A stretch of DNA of 64,000 nucleotides, from assembly GCF_002213415.1 (NCBI RefSeq), contig NZ_NJGU01000003.1, positions 168,033-232,032 of the forward strand, read 5' to 3'. Position 1 is the stretch's first letter, and each line of letters starts with the position of its first letter. The notes below the pieces were generated by a model. It did not search any database, was not told the origin of the DNA, and saw only the letters and a list, made by a program, of their open reading frames with translations. The translations under genes and the position numbers were made by a program. This DNA is from Herbaspirillum robiniae (GTDB lineage Bacteria > Pseudomonadota > Gammaproteobacteria > Burkholderiales > Burkholderiaceae_D). This document shows positions 26,142 through 35,228 of the stretch, in pieces.

Positions 26142-27764
26142 ATGGGCAAGCTGATCTTTGCGAACAAGCTGCGCGCGGCGGCCATGCCGGCGGCCGCGAT
26201 CCTGGCGACCTGGGCCGCCGCGCGCGCGCACCTGACCGACAGCGAACACGGGCGCTGGCTGCTGGCGGCGCTGGTCGCGCTGGCCTACCTGGTGTTTTGC
26301 GTGACCACTGCGCTGAAGCACCGGCGGCTGCAGCGCGAGCAGGAGCAGCGCTGGGCGGCGGACACCGGCGCGGCGACCGTCGAGGCCGGCCGGCCCGCGG
26401 TGCTGGTGGTGTTTGCCAGCCAGACCGGCTTTGCCGAACAGCTTGCGCTGCAGTCGGCGCAGAGCCTGCGCCGGGGCGGGATGGCGGTGCGCATCCTGCC
26501 GCTGGCGCGCGTGACCGAGGCTGACCTGGCCGACGCGCGCCAGGCCTTGTTCATCGCCAGCACCAGCGGCGAAGGCGATGCGCCGGATGGCGCGGCTGCG
26601 TTCGCGCGACGCATGGCGGCCGATGCGGCGGCTTCGTTGTCCGGGCTGCGCTACGGCATGCTGGCGCTGGGCGACCGCAGCTATGCGCAATACTGCGCCT
26701 TCGGCCATGCGCTGGACGGCTGGTTGCAGCGTCGCCACGCGCAGCCGCTGTTCGACCTGATCGAGGTGGACAACGGCGACGAGGGCGCCTTGCGTCATTG
26801 GCAACACCAGTTGGGCGTGCTCAGCGGCCACACCGATGACGCCGACTGGAGCGCCCCCAGCTATGGCCGCTGGCGGCTGGCGCGACGCGTGCTGCTCAAT
26901 GCCGGCAGCGCCGGCGATCCGGCGTTCCACCTGGCGCTCACGCCGCTGGACCTGCCCGCGCCGACATGGCAGGCCGGCGACATCGCCGAGATCGGACCGC
27001 GCAACGATGCCGGGGAAGTCAGGCGCTTCATGCAGGCGCTGTCGCTGGAGGACGAGGCGCTGGCGGCGACATTGCAAGCGCGCCTGCTGCCGTCGGCGCC
27101 ATCCGATATCGCGGCCCTGCGCGCACTACCGACGGACGAATTGCTGGCGCGCCTGAAACCCTTGCCGCACCGCGAATACTCCATTGCCTCGCTGCCGCAG
27201 GACGGTTCGCTCGACCTGCTGGTACGGCGCATGACGCAGGCCGACGGCCGCCCCGGCATCGGCTCGGGCTGGCTGACGCTGCACGCGCCGGAAGGCGGCG
27301 AGCTCGCGCTGCGCGTGCGCAGCAACAGCGGCTTCCATGCGCCGCATGATCCGCGCCCCATGATCCTGATCGGCAACGGCACCGGCCTGGCCGGCCTGCG
27401 CGCCCACCTGCGCGCGCGGGCGGCGGCCGGGCATCGTCGCAACTGGCTGGTGTTCGGCGAGCGTTCGCGCGCGCATGATTTCTTCCACCGCGACGAGATC
27501 CAGGCCTGGCAGGCCCAGGGCGTGCTGGAGCGGCTGGACCTGGCGTTCTCGCGCGACCAGGCGCAGCGCGTCTACGTGCAGGACAAGCTGCGCGAGGCCG
27601 CCGATGACCTGCGCGCGTGGGTCGGGCAGGGCGCCGCCCTCTACGTCTGCGGCAGCCTGCAGGGCATGGCGGCAGGCGTGGCCGATGCGCTGCGCGAGGT
27701 GCTGGGCGAAGACATGCTGATCGCGCTGGCCGAGCAGGGACGCTACCGCCGCGATGTCTACTGA
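26142..27764 (+). CDS. Membrane-anchored NADPH flavodoxin reductase (sulfite-reductase flavoprotein type)
   Basis: The 540-residue protein has two N-terminal membrane helices (about residues 12-28 and 38-57), then a flavodoxin domain (VLVVFASQTGFAEQLA), an FAD-binding domain (REYSIAS) and an NADPH-binding domain (IGNGTGLAGLRA; YVCGSLQGMA). This is the diflavin architecture of CysJ and cytochrome P450 reductases, but with a membrane anchor in place of a soluble N-terminus. It would carry electrons from cytosolic NADPH to a membrane partner, here most likely the PepSY protein. GAGG precedes the ATG. Confidence 0.85.
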   Translation: MGKLIFANKLRAAAMPAAAILATWAAARAHLTDSEHGRWLLAALVALAYLVFCVTTALKHRRLQREQEQRWAADTGAATVEAGRPAVLVVFASQTGFAEQLALQSAQSLRRGGMAVRILPLARVTEADLADARQALFIASTSGEGDAPDGAAAFARRMAADAAASLSGLRYGMLALGDRSYAQYCAFGHALDGWLQRRHAQPLFDLIEVDNGDEGALRHWQHQLGVLSGHTDDADWSAPSYGRWRLARRVLLNAGSAGDPAFHLALTPLDLPAPTWQAGDIAEIGPRNDAGEVRRFMQALSLEDEALAATLQARLLPSAPSDIAALRALPTDELLARLKPLPHREYSIASLPQDGSLDLLVRRMTQADGRPGIGSGWLTLHAPEGGELALRVRSNSGFHAPHDPRPMILIGNGTGLAGLRAHLRARAAAGHRRNWLVFGERSRAHDFFHRDEIQAWQAQGVLERLDLAFSRDQAQRVYVQDKLREAADDLRAWVGQGAALYVCGSLQGMAAGVADALREVLGEDMLIALAEQGRYRRDVY

Positions 27765-27865
27765 TCGACGATTGCGCGGATTTGCAGGCCGTTCTTGTCG
27801 CTGATTTGCGTTTTCTCCCCGTTGCGCGAGAAAATAGGGCATCAAATCAAAGAGATAAGAACAAA

Positions 27866-29185
27866 ATGAGCATATTTACCAGCCTGTTGCTGATCCTGTT
27901 GCTGGTCGTGGTCAGCGCTTTCCTTTCCTGCGCCGAGATTTCCATTGCCGCCTCGCGCAAGATCCGCCTCGAGATGATGTCCAAGGAGGGCGACGGCAAC
28001 GCCGACCGCGTGCTGTCGCTGCAAGCCCAGCCCGGCAACTTCTTCACGGTGGTGCAGATCGGCCTGAACGCGGTCGCCATTCTCGGCGGCGTGGTGGGCG
28101 AGCCGGCCCTGACGCCGCACATGCGCGAGCTTATTTCGCCGTTCTACCAGGGGCCGTGGCTGGAGAACATCAGCTTCGCCATGTCCTTCATGGTGGTGAC
28201 GTCCTTCTTCATCCTGTTCGCCGACCTGATGCCCAAGCGGCTGGCCATGGTCGCGCCCGAGCGCGCGGCGGTGGTGCTGGTCAAGCCCATGCTGCTGCTG
28301 GAAACGCTGTTCAGGCCGCTGGTGTGGTTCTTCAACAATCTGTCGAAGTGGATCTTCACGCTGTTCGGCCTGCCGCAGGTGCGCCAGGAGGTGATGACGC
28401 CCAACGAGATCCACGCCATCGTCGACGCCGGCGCCCAGGCCGGCGTGCTGCTGACGCAGGAGCATCACCTGATCGAAAACGTGTTCGAGCTGGAAAGCCG
28501 CTACGTGCCGTCGGCCATGACGCCGCGCGACAGCATCGTCTATTTCCTGCTCAACGACGGCGAAGAGACCATCCGCCAGAAGATCATCGACCATCCGCAT
28601 TCGCGCTTTCTGGTGTGCGACGGCCACATCGACGCCGTGCTGGGCTACATCGACAGCAAGGACGTGTTGAAGCGCCTGCTCAAGGGCGAGCAGTTCTCGC
28701 TGGCCGACAAGGGCCTGGTGCACAGCCCGCTGTCGATTCCCGACAGCCTGAACCTGTGGGAAGTGCTGGAGCGCATGAAGGCGATGGACGAGGACCTGGC
28801 CATCGTGGTCAACGAATATGCGCTGGTGGTGGGCATCATCAGCATCACCGACGTCACCAGCGTGCTGATGGGCAACCTGCTGGCGATGGCCGAGGAGGAG
28901 CAGCAGATCGTCCGGCGCGACGAGAACTCGTGGCTGATGGATGGCCTGACGCCCTTGAACGACGTGATGAACGAGCTCGACATCGAGGAGTATCCGAACC
29001 CCGTGGGTTACGAGACCCTGGCCGGCTTCATCATGTACATGCTGCGCAAGATCCCGAAGAAAACCGACTTTGTGCTCTTTTCCGATTTCAAGTTCGAGGT
29101 GGTCGACATCGAGGGCAATAGAATCAACCAGCTGCTGGTGACCCGCTTCAAGCAGGACAAGGGCGAATCGGCGGTCGTCAAGTAG
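27866..29185 (+). CDS. CNNM/CorC-family membrane protein (YtfL/PaeA type hemolysin-like)
   Basis: The 439-residue inner-membrane protein has a DUF21/CNNM domain with four hydrophobic segments (residues about 3-23, 60-80, 95-120, 130-150), a CBS pair (about residues 205-330) and a C-terminal CorC/HlyC domain (about 350-430). Members of this group are ion or polyamine exporters; the E. coli relative YtfL (PaeA) protects against cadaverine and putrescine. The start ATG follows AGAGATAAGAAC. It is transcribed alone. The substrate is not clear from sequence. Confidence 0.85.
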   Translation: MSIFTSLLLILLLVVVSAFLSCAEISIAASRKIRLEMMSKEGDGNADRVLSLQAQPGNFFTVVQIGLNAVAILGGVVGEPALTPHMRELISPFYQGPWLENISFAMSFMVVTSFFILFADLMPKRLAMVAPERAAVVLVKPMLLLETLFRPLVWFFNNLSKWIFTLFGLPQVRQEVMTPNEIHAIVDAGAQAGVLLTQEHHLIENVFELESRYVPSAMTPRDSIVYFLLNDGEETIRQKIIDHPHSRFLVCDGHIDAVLGYIDSKDVLKRLLKGEQFSLADKGLVHSPLSIPDSLNLWEVLERMKAMDEDLAIVVNEYALVVGIISITDVTSVLMGNLLAMAEEEQQIVRRDENSWLMDGLTPLNDVMNELDIEEYPNPVGYETLAGFIMYMLRKIPKKTDFVLFSDFKFEVVDIEGNRINQLLVTRFKQDKGESAVVK

Positions 29186-29325
29186 CATCGCGGAAAAGGC
29201 CGGCAATCACCGACCGGCCGGCGACAAGACAAAGCCACACAGAACAAGACAACACAAGGCGGGAGCGCGCAGCCCGGTGCGGCGCGGCTTCAGGGCGGGA
29301 ACCCCGATGCTTCACGGAGCCCCGC

Positions 29326-30225
29326 ATGGATATCTCCCGCAATTTTCCCTTCTTCGATTTTCCCTCGCGACGCCGCGGCCATGACGCCGGCAGGCGCGCC
29401 TGGCTGCGCCTGCTGCCGGTGGCCGCATTGTTTCCCGGCGCGCTGGCTGTCGCCGGCAAGCCGCCGCTGATGCTGGCCAATTCCTACCGCGAAGGCGTGC
29501 TGCTGCAGGACTACTGGGTCAGCGAAAAATACGACGGCATCCGCGCCTTCTGGGACGGCGCCCGGCTGCTCACGCGCGGCGGCGAGGTGATCCAGGCGCC
29601 GTCATGGTTCGTGCGCGGCTGGCCGGCGCAGGCCATGGACGGTGAGCTGTGGGGCGGCCGCGGCCGTTTCGAAGAGACGGTGTCCACCGTGCGCCAGCAG
29701 ACGCCCGATGAGGCGGCATGGCGCGCGATCAGCTTCATGGTGTTCGACCTGCCGCGCGAACCGGGCAGCTTCGACCGGCGCCTGGCGGCGCTGGGGCCGC
29801 TGGTGGCGTCGCTGCGCCAGCCGTGGGTCGAGGCGGTGCGCCAGCGCAAGGTGGCCAGCCATCAGGCCCTGCAGCAGCTCCTGGAAGACGTGGAGCATCA
29901 GGGCGGCGAAGGACTGGTGCTGCATCGGGGCGCATCGCTCTACAAGCCTGAACGCAACGACGACCTGCTCAAGTTCAAGTCCATGGAAGACGCCGAGGCC
30001 CGGGTGGTCGACTACCTGGCCGGCAAGGGCAAGTACCAGGGCATGGTCGGCGCGCTGGTGGTGGAGACGCCGCAGGGCCTGCGCTTCAGCATCGGCAGCG
30101 GCCTGTCCGACGCCCAGCGCCGCGATCCGCCGCCGGTCGGCAGTATCGTCACTTATCGCTACCGTGGCCTGCATGGCAGCGGCAAGCCGCGCTTTGCCGC
30201 CTTGCTGCGGCAGCGGAACGAATAG
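29326..30225 (+). CDS. ligE: Minimal ATP-dependent DNA ligase with N-terminal export-like signal (LigE type)
   Basis: The 299-residue protein is a core-only ATP-dependent ligase: nucleotidyltransferase domain then OB domain, with no extra DNA-binding domains. The adenylated lysine is K68 in SEKYDGIRA (motif I); ELWGGRG (III), FMVFDLP (IIIa), GGEGLVLH (IV) and LLKFKS (V) follow. An arginine-rich stretch and a hydrophobic segment at residues 28-43 ending in AVAG suggest export to the periplasm, as known for LigE. Periplasmic ligases have been linked to DNA uptake or extracellular DNA. It is transcribed alone. Confidence 0.87.
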   Translation: MDISRNFPFFDFPSRRRGHDAGRRAWLRLLPVAALFPGALAVAGKPPLMLANSYREGVLLQDYWVSEKYDGIRAFWDGARLLTRGGEVIQAPSWFVRGWPAQAMDGELWGGRGRFEETVSTVRQQTPDEAAWRAISFMVFDLPREPGSFDRRLAALGPLVASLRQPWVEAVRQRKVASHQALQQLLEDVEHQGGEGLVLHRGASLYKPERNDDLLKFKSMEDAEARVVDYLAGKGKYQGMVGALVVETPQGLRFSIGSGLSDAQRRDPPPVGSIVTYRYRGLHGSGKPRFAALLRQRNE

Positions 30226-30241
30226 AGGGGCAGATCAAATA

Positions 30242-30419
30242 CTCGTTAAAAACGGAATTATTTTGAGACTTTTCTTATGTCCAAACGAGGGGGCGGCAAG
30301 CATACTTGCATCGGTCGCCTGCTTTTGAGCTGGAAACACTCGTGGGGGAAGCCGGCGACTGAAGTACGTTGTTAATGGAGTGGGGAGCCCGCATCCGCAA
30401 GGATGCGGGCTTTTTTTTT
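30242..30419 (+). ncRNA. Candidate structured small RNA (three hairpins plus terminator), no known family recognised
   Basis: Between ligE and the TM2 gene the sequence contains, in order: CTCGTT/AACGAG arms (30242-30247 with 30284-30289); GCAAG-CATA-CTTGC (30296-30309); a 9-bp stem TCGGTCGCC/GGCGACTGA (30311-30319 with 30354-30362) continued inward by GCTTTT/GGAAGC and GAG/CTC; and a strong terminator at 30387-30419. The arms use most of the region and no open frame is supported. It could be an independent small RNA or a processed 3' UTR of ligE. Folding energy and conservation were not computed. Confidence 0.5.
30387..30419 (+). terminator. Strong rho-independent terminator
   Basis: GCCCGCATCC at 30387-30396 pairs perfectly with GGATGCGGGC at 30401-30410 (GCAA tetraloop), followed by nine T residues. 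It is plus-strand only, 160 bases after the ligE stop, and ends the candidate small RNA. Confidence 0.95.
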
Positions 30420-30477
30420 CGCTTGTTTTCGCGTCCGGTTTTTGCGTTTGTTCTTTGCGCCCGTTTGCGGCGCGGCC

Positions 30478-30882
30478 TCAGGCCGGTTTCCGGTCGCCGA
30501 AATTGCGTTCCGAGATCTGCGAGTTCAGCGTCCAGAAGTCGTACAGCACGCCCAGCAGGAACACGCCGCCGGTGAGCAGGTACAGGATGCCGGTGAGCCA
30601 TTTGCCGATGTACATGCGATGCGCGCCGAAGAGGCCGAGGAAGGTCAGCAGCAGCCAGGCCACCGAGTAATTGCTGTCGCCGCCGACGAAGCGCCGGTCG
30701 GCGTCGCGGTCCATCGAGGGGATCAGGAACAGGTCGACGATCCAGCCTATGCCCAGCAGGCCGAAGGTGAAGAACCAGATCGTGCCCGTCACCGGACGGC
30801 CGTAGTAGAAGCGGTGCGCACCTGTGAATCCGAAGATCCAGAGCAGGTAGCCCAGGGTTTTGCTGTGGGTATCGTTGGTCAT
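30478..30882 (-). CDS. TM2 domain-containing membrane protein
   Basis: The 134-residue protein contains two TM2-type units: LWIFGFTGAHRFYYGR ... IDLFLIP-like and LTFLGLFGAHRMYIGK, each a pair of hydrophobic helices with the GAHR-Y-G motif and an aspartate in the second helix. Function of TM2 proteins in bacteria is not known. The start at 30882 has GGAG upstream (minus strand); a longer in-frame start lacks support. It is not in an evident operon. Confidence 0.85.
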   Translation of the reverse strand: MTNDTHSKTLGYLLWIFGFTGAHRFYYGRPVTGTIWFFTFGLLGIGWIVDLFLIPSMDRDADRRFVGGDSNYSVAWLLLTFLGLFGAHRMYIGKWLTGILYLLTGGVFLLGVLYDFWTLNSQISERNFGDRKPA

Positions 30883-31008
30883 CCAGGCTCCATATGTGAT
30901 GTGTGTGTTTTGGCGGGCAGGCCTTGCATTGTAGTGCCTGCCCGGAAGCGCCGGCATCGCGCGATGCCGTGACACGTTCTAGAGCCGGGATTGCGCGCTT
31001 GGTTCCTG

Positions 31009-31923
31009 TCAGGCGCGGTTGGCCGGCAGGCGGCGCGCGCCCAGCAGCGGCTTTTGCACCATCTGCGTGAGCAGCACGCCCACCAGGCTCACGCCGCCGC
31101 CGATCAGGTGGTAGGCGTGCATCTCCTCATGCAGCCAGAGGATGGCCAGGCCCGCCGTCATCACCGGCAGCAGGTTGATGAAGATGCTGCAGCGGCTGGG
31201 GCCGAGGCGCTTGACGCCCTCGATCCACAGGTAGGACAGCAGGATAGACGAGCCGATGCCGGAGTAGCCGATCAGCGGCAGCGTGCGCGCATCCAGCGCC
31301 GCCGTGCCCGGCGCCAGCAGCAGGAACTGCGGCAGCATGAACACCAGGCCGGCGATGGCCTGCACGTAGATCGCCTGCCAGGCCGGCACCGTCAGCTTCC
31401 AGTGCCTGAGCAGCACGCCGTAGAGGGAGTACGACAGCGCGGCCAGCAGCATCAGCGCGTCGCCGATATGCACGCCGCCGCGCAGCGCCTGCGAGATGTC
31501 GCCCTGGCCGACCAGATAGAGCAGGCCGAGAAAGGACAGCACGCCGCCGCCGGCCATGCCCAGCGTCACCGCCTCGCCCAGGACCAGCACCGACAGCAGG
31601 GCGGTCAGCAGCGGGATCAGCGCGGTGACGATGGCCATGTTGGTGGCCGTGGTGCTCTCCGCGGCGCGGTAGGACAGGCTCTGGAAGAAGGCCATCGCCA
31701 GCAGGCCCGACAGGGCGAGCTTCCACCAGTGGCGGCGGATCAGGGCGCGGTTGTTCCACAGCGGCTTGAGCACGAAGGGGCTCATCAGCACCAGCAGCAG
31801 GATCAGGCGGTAAAAGGTGATCGCCACCGGCGAGATGGCCGAGGCGGCCAGTTTGGAGACGATCACGTTGCCGGCCCACAGCACGATGGCGAGGAAGGGA
31901 TAGAGATAGGAGGTCAATGGCAT
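31009..31923 (-). CDS. DMT superfamily exporter, EamA family
   Basis: The 304-residue inner-membrane protein has ten hydrophobic segments in two EamA repeats (MPLTSYLYPFLAIVLWAGN at the start, and LLAALSYSLYGVLLRHW opening the second repeat). Such proteins export amino acids or other metabolites. It is divergent from an AraC-family regulator 157 bases away, which may control it. The frame stays open upstream through the regulator gene but that extension is antisense. Confidence 0.87.
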   Translation of the reverse strand: MPLTSYLYPFLAIVLWAGNVIVSKLAASAISPVAITFYRLILLLVLMSPFVLKPLWNNRALIRRHWWKLALSGLLAMAFFQSLSYRAAESTTATNMAIVTALIPLLTALLSVLVLGEAVTLGMAGGGVLSFLGLLYLVGQGDISQALRGGVHIGDALMLLAALSYSLYGVLLRHWKLTVPAWQAIYVQAIAGLVFMLPQFLLLAPGTAALDARTLPLIGYSGIGSSILLSYLWIEGVKRLGPSRCSIFINLLPVMTAGLAILWLHEEMHAYHLIGGGVSLVGVLLTQMVQKPLLGARRLPANRA

Positions 31924-32079
31924 GGCGGTCAATGAAAAAGAACGATGGATGAAGTGCCGGATGCGGCAGGATGCCGCCCGACCAGTGTCATCCTGCCCGG
32001 CTTTGATGAGTCGTTCGCGTGCTAAGATGCCGGTTCTTGTCTCAAAAGTGACATATCCCGGCGCAAACGCCAACATCGC

Positions 32080-32874
32080 GTGGACAACGACGACCATTAC
32101 CAGGACCTGATCGCCGCCAACGCCCCCTGCGGCGCGCTGGCGATCGACTATCCGCACGGCCATGTGATCGCGCCGCACCGCCATCCGCATGCCCAGCTGC
32201 TGTATGCGATCGAAGGCGTGCTGTGCGTGGAGACCGCCGACGGGCGCTGGGTGGTGCCACCGACCCGCGGCGTGTGGCTGCAGCCGGAGGTGGAGCACCA
32301 GGTGCGCATGCGCGGCGACGTCAAGATGCGCACCGTCTTCATCAACACGCCGGAGCTGCCCAACCTGCCGCAACAGAGCTGCGTGCTGGATATTCCGCCG
32401 CTGCTGCGCGAGCTGATCGTCTCGGCCGTCGGCCTGGGGCTGGGCGCGCAGCTGGCGCCCGATTCGCGCGCCTGGCACCTGCTGCGGCTGCTGGTGCTGG
32501 AGCTGCGCACGGTGCCGGTGCTGCCGCTGTACCTGCCGCTGCCGGCCGATGCCGGCCTGCGGGCGATCTGCGAAGACCTGATGCGCGAGCCCGACCAACT
32601 GGTCACGGTGGAGCAACTGGCGGCCCGGCTGGACATCGCCACCCGCACCTTCCACCGGCGTTTCCTGTCCGGCACCGGCATGCGCTTCGGCCACTGGCGC
32701 CAGCAGGCGCGGCTGCTGCTGGCGCTGGAGCAGCTGGCGCGCGGCGACAAGGTGATCGACGTCGCGCTGGCCCACGGCTACACCAGCCAGAGCGCCTTCG
32801 CGGCGATGTTTCGCAAGCATTTCGGCAGCGTGCCCAGCCGCTTCTTCAGCAACGGCAGCCTTCCCGGCCACTGA
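32080..32874 (+). CDS. AraC-family regulator with N-terminal cupin domain
   Basis: The 264-residue protein has an N-terminal cupin-type sensor (HGHVIAPHRHPHAQLLYAIEG) and a C-terminal AraC double helix-turn-helix (TVEQLAARLDIATRTFHRRF and VIDVALAHGYTSQSAFAAMFRKHFG). The cupin-AraC layout is that of NimR-type regulators, which control an adjacent exporter. It starts with GTG at 32080, with no clear ribosome-binding site, so the start is provisional. It lies between the divergent EamA exporter and an MFS transporter gene downstream, either of which could be its target. Confidence 0.82.
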   Translation: MDNDDHYQDLIAANAPCGALAIDYPHGHVIAPHRHPHAQLLYAIEGVLCVETADGRWVVPPTRGVWLQPEVEHQVRMRGDVKMRTVFINTPELPNLPQQSCVLDIPPLLRELIVSAVGLGLGAQLAPDSRAWHLLRLLVLELRTVPVLPLYLPLPADAGLRAICEDLMREPDQLVTVEQLAARLDIATRTFHRRFLSGTGMRFGHWRQQARLLLALEQLARGDKVIDVALAHGYTSQSAFAAMFRKHFGSVPSRFFSNGSLPGH

Positions 32875-32960
32875 GAGCGGGCGATGCGCGCACGCCACGC
32901 TGTGTGCGCCAAACGGCCGGGCTTCCCGCAAGGAAACGCCAGCTGGTGTAAACTGTCGGC

Positions 32961-34394
32961 TTGTCGGAGGCGCAGAACCTCCGCTTCATCCACTTCCACT
33001 ACGTTGCAATCGTGCGACCTTCGCTGCTCATTCCGCTGATCGTGGGCTGTTCCCTGTTCATGGAGAACATGGACGCCACGGTGCTGGCAACCGCGCTTCC
33101 CGCGCTCGCGCGCGACCTCAACCAAGACCCCGTCACGCTGAAGCTGGCCATTACCGCCTACGTCGCGGCGCTGGGCGTGTTCATCCCGATCTCGGGCTGG
33201 ATGGCTGACAAGCTGGGCGCGCGCAAGGTGTTTCGCGCGGCCATGATCGTGTTCATGACCGGCTCCATCCTGTGCGCGGTCTCGGGCTCGCTGGTGACCT
33301 TCGTGGCGGCGCGCTTCCTGCAGGGCATCGGCGGCGCCATGATGGTGCCGGTGGGGCGGGTGATCATCGCGCGTTCGGTCGACAAGTCCGAGCTGGTCAA
33401 GGCGGTCAGCTACCTGACGATGCCGGCCTTGCTGGGGCCGGTGGTCGGTCCCTTGCTGGGCGGCTTCATCACCACCTACTTCCACTGGCGCTGGGTGTTC
33501 CTGATCAACATCCCGATCTGCTTCCTGGGCCTGTACCTGGCCGGTCGCTATATCCAGAATTTCACCGAAGACGATCCGGCGCCGCTGGACGTGAAGGGCT
33601 TCGTGCTGACCTCGGTGGGCGCGGCGATGATCATGCTGGGCCTGTCGCTGTTCGGCAATCACCTGGTCGACGGCGCCACGCCGATCGCCATGTGCGCCAT
33701 CGGCGCCATCGCGCTGGCGATGTACTACCGCCACTCGACCCAGATCGCATTCCCGCTGCTGGACTTCCGGCTGCTGCGCATTCCGACGCTGCACGCCAGC
33801 GTGGTGGGCGGCTCGCTGTTTCGCATCGGGCTGGGCGCGGTGCCTTTCCTGCTGCCGCTGGCGCTGCAGGAAGGCCTGGGCATGAGCGCGTTCCAGGCCG
33901 GCACGATCACCTGCGCATCGGCCTTCGGCTCGCTGTTCATGCGCCTGATCGCCACCAAGGTGCTGCGCCGTTACGGCTTTCGCACGGTGCTGATGGTCAA
34001 CGCCGTGTTCGCCGGCATCGCGCTGGCGGCCTACGGCGTGTTCAGCATCCATACGCCGTACCTGCTGATCGCGCTGATCGTGCTGATGGGCGGCGTGTTC
34101 CCGGCGCTGCAGTTCACCTGCCTGAACTCGATCGCCTACGCCGACATCGACAACCGCGACGCCGGCCGCGTCACCAGCCTGGCCAGCGTGATCCAGCAGC
34201 TCTCGCTGGGCATGGGCGTGACCATCGCCGGCATCGTGCTGCAACTGTCGAGTCACCTGCAGGGCCACGCCACCATCGTCGAGGCGGACTTCTGGCCGGC
34301 CTTCCTGGTGATCGGGCTGTTCTCGATCGCCTCGGTGCCGGTCAGCGGCAAGCTGCCGCGCAATGCCGGCCTGGAGCTGTCGCAGGGGCGATGA
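32961..34394 (+). CDS. MFS drug exporter, DHA2 (EmrB/QacA) type
   Basis: The protein of up to 477 residues has about 14 hydrophobic segments. Motifs include MENMDATVLATALPALARDL at the first helix, the loop WMADKLGARKVFRAA, and a GPLLGGFITTYFHWRWVFLINIP stretch typical of EmrB/QacA exporters (quoted in part). The start is uncertain: TTG 32961 fits the length, GTG 33012 is the next option, and neither has a good ribosome-binding site. It may be under the AraC-type regulator upstream. Confidence 0.85.
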   Translation: MSEAQNLRFIHFHYVAIVRPSLLIPLIVGCSLFMENMDATVLATALPALARDLNQDPVTLKLAITAYVAALGVFIPISGWMADKLGARKVFRAAMIVFMTGSILCAVSGSLVTFVAARFLQGIGGAMMVPVGRVIIARSVDKSELVKAVSYLTMPALLGPVVGPLLGGFITTYFHWRWVFLINIPICFLGLYLAGRYIQNFTEDDPAPLDVKGFVLTSVGAAMIMLGLSLFGNHLVDGATPIAMCAIGAIALAMYYRHSTQIAFPLLDFRLLRIPTLHASVVGGSLFRIGLGAVPFLLPLALQEGLGMSAFQAGTITCASAFGSLFMRLIATKVLRRYGFRTVLMVNAVFAGIALAAYGVFSIHTPYLLIALIVLMGGVFPALQFTCLNSIAYADIDNRDAGRVTSLASVIQQLSLGMGVTIAGIVLQLSSHLQGHATIVEADFWPAFLVIGLFSIASVPVSGKLPRNAGLELSQGR

Positions 34395-34481
34395 AATCGC
34401 GCATGGGCGGCGTCAAGCCCGGTATCATCGCAGCGGTGCCGCAAGATTGACGGCGCCGTTTCTTCATCGACCGGAGTTCAC

Positions 34482-35180
34482 ATGCCAACGATTTCTTCCC
34501 CGATGCGCCGCATCGCCCTGGGCGCGCTCATGCTGGCGAGCTGTTCCGCCTTCGCCTTTTCCCTGTCCGACCTCAGCAACCAGGACGCCACCAGCGGCCT
34601 GAAGGCGGCGCTGGAGAAGGGCGCCAACGTGGCCGTCGAGAAGCTGGGCCAGCAGAACGGTTTCCTGAACAACGACAAGGTCAAGATCAAGCTGCCCGGC
34701 GCGCTGGAGCAGGCCATGCCCATCATCCGCATGACCGGCCAGGGGCAGAAGGTGGACGACCTGGTGGTCGACATGAACCACGCCGCCGAGGCCGCGGTGC
34801 CGATGGCCAAGCCCTTGCTGGTCAATGCCGTCAAATCGATGTCGGTGTCCGACGCCAAGAACATCCTCTCCGGCGGCGATACCTCGGTGACCGATTTCTT
34901 CCGACAGAAGACCTCGGGCGACCTGGCCGCCAAGTTCCTGCCCATCGTCAAGAAGATCACCGACAAGAACGGTCTCTCGGCACGCTACAACGCCACCATG
35001 GGCCAGGTCGCCAAGACCGGCCTGGTATCGGGCGACCAGAGCACGGTCGAAGGCTACGTCACCCAGCGCGCGCTGGACGGGCTGTTCCTGATGATCGGCG
35101 AAGAAGAAAAGGCGATCCGCAAGGATCCGGTCGGCAGCGGCAGCGCCATCATCGGCAAGGTGTTCGGCGCGATCAAATGA
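34482..35180 (+). CDS. DUF4197 periplasmic protein
   Basis: The 232-residue protein has a signal peptide (hydrophobic about residues 11-26, ending SAFAF) and a DUF4197 domain rich in helix (LSNQDATSGLKAALEKG; KTSGDLAAKFLPIVKK). The function of this family is not known. The cysteine near the cleavage site (LASCS) could be a lipobox, but the motif is weak. It has its own terminator and lies alone before the osmoprotectant transporter. Confidence 0.8.
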   Translation: MPTISSPMRRIALGALMLASCSAFAFSLSDLSNQDATSGLKAALEKGANVAVEKLGQQNGFLNNDKVKIKLPGALEQAMPIIRMTGQGQKVDDLVVDMNHAAEAAVPMAKPLLVNAVKSMSVSDAKNILSGGDTSVTDFFRQKTSGDLAAKFLPIVKKITDKNGLSARYNATMGQVAKTGLVSGDQSTVEGYVTQRALDGLFLMIGEEEKAIRKDPVGSGSAIIGKVFGAIK

Positions 35181-35228
35181 CGCGCCGGCCGGATGCGCGA
35201 ACATCCGGCCCATTCGACACGATACGTA

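Noticed and set aside
27765..27865. Short inverted repeat (TTTTCTC/GAGAAAA) ahead of the CNNM gene, considered as a manganese-type riboswitch
   Set aside because: The conserved core bases of known switches could not be found and the stem is only seven mostly A-T pairs.
31924..32931. Upstream extension of the EamA exporter frame on the minus strand
   Set aside because: It is antisense to the AraC-family regulator and lacks membrane segments; the exporter starts at 31923.
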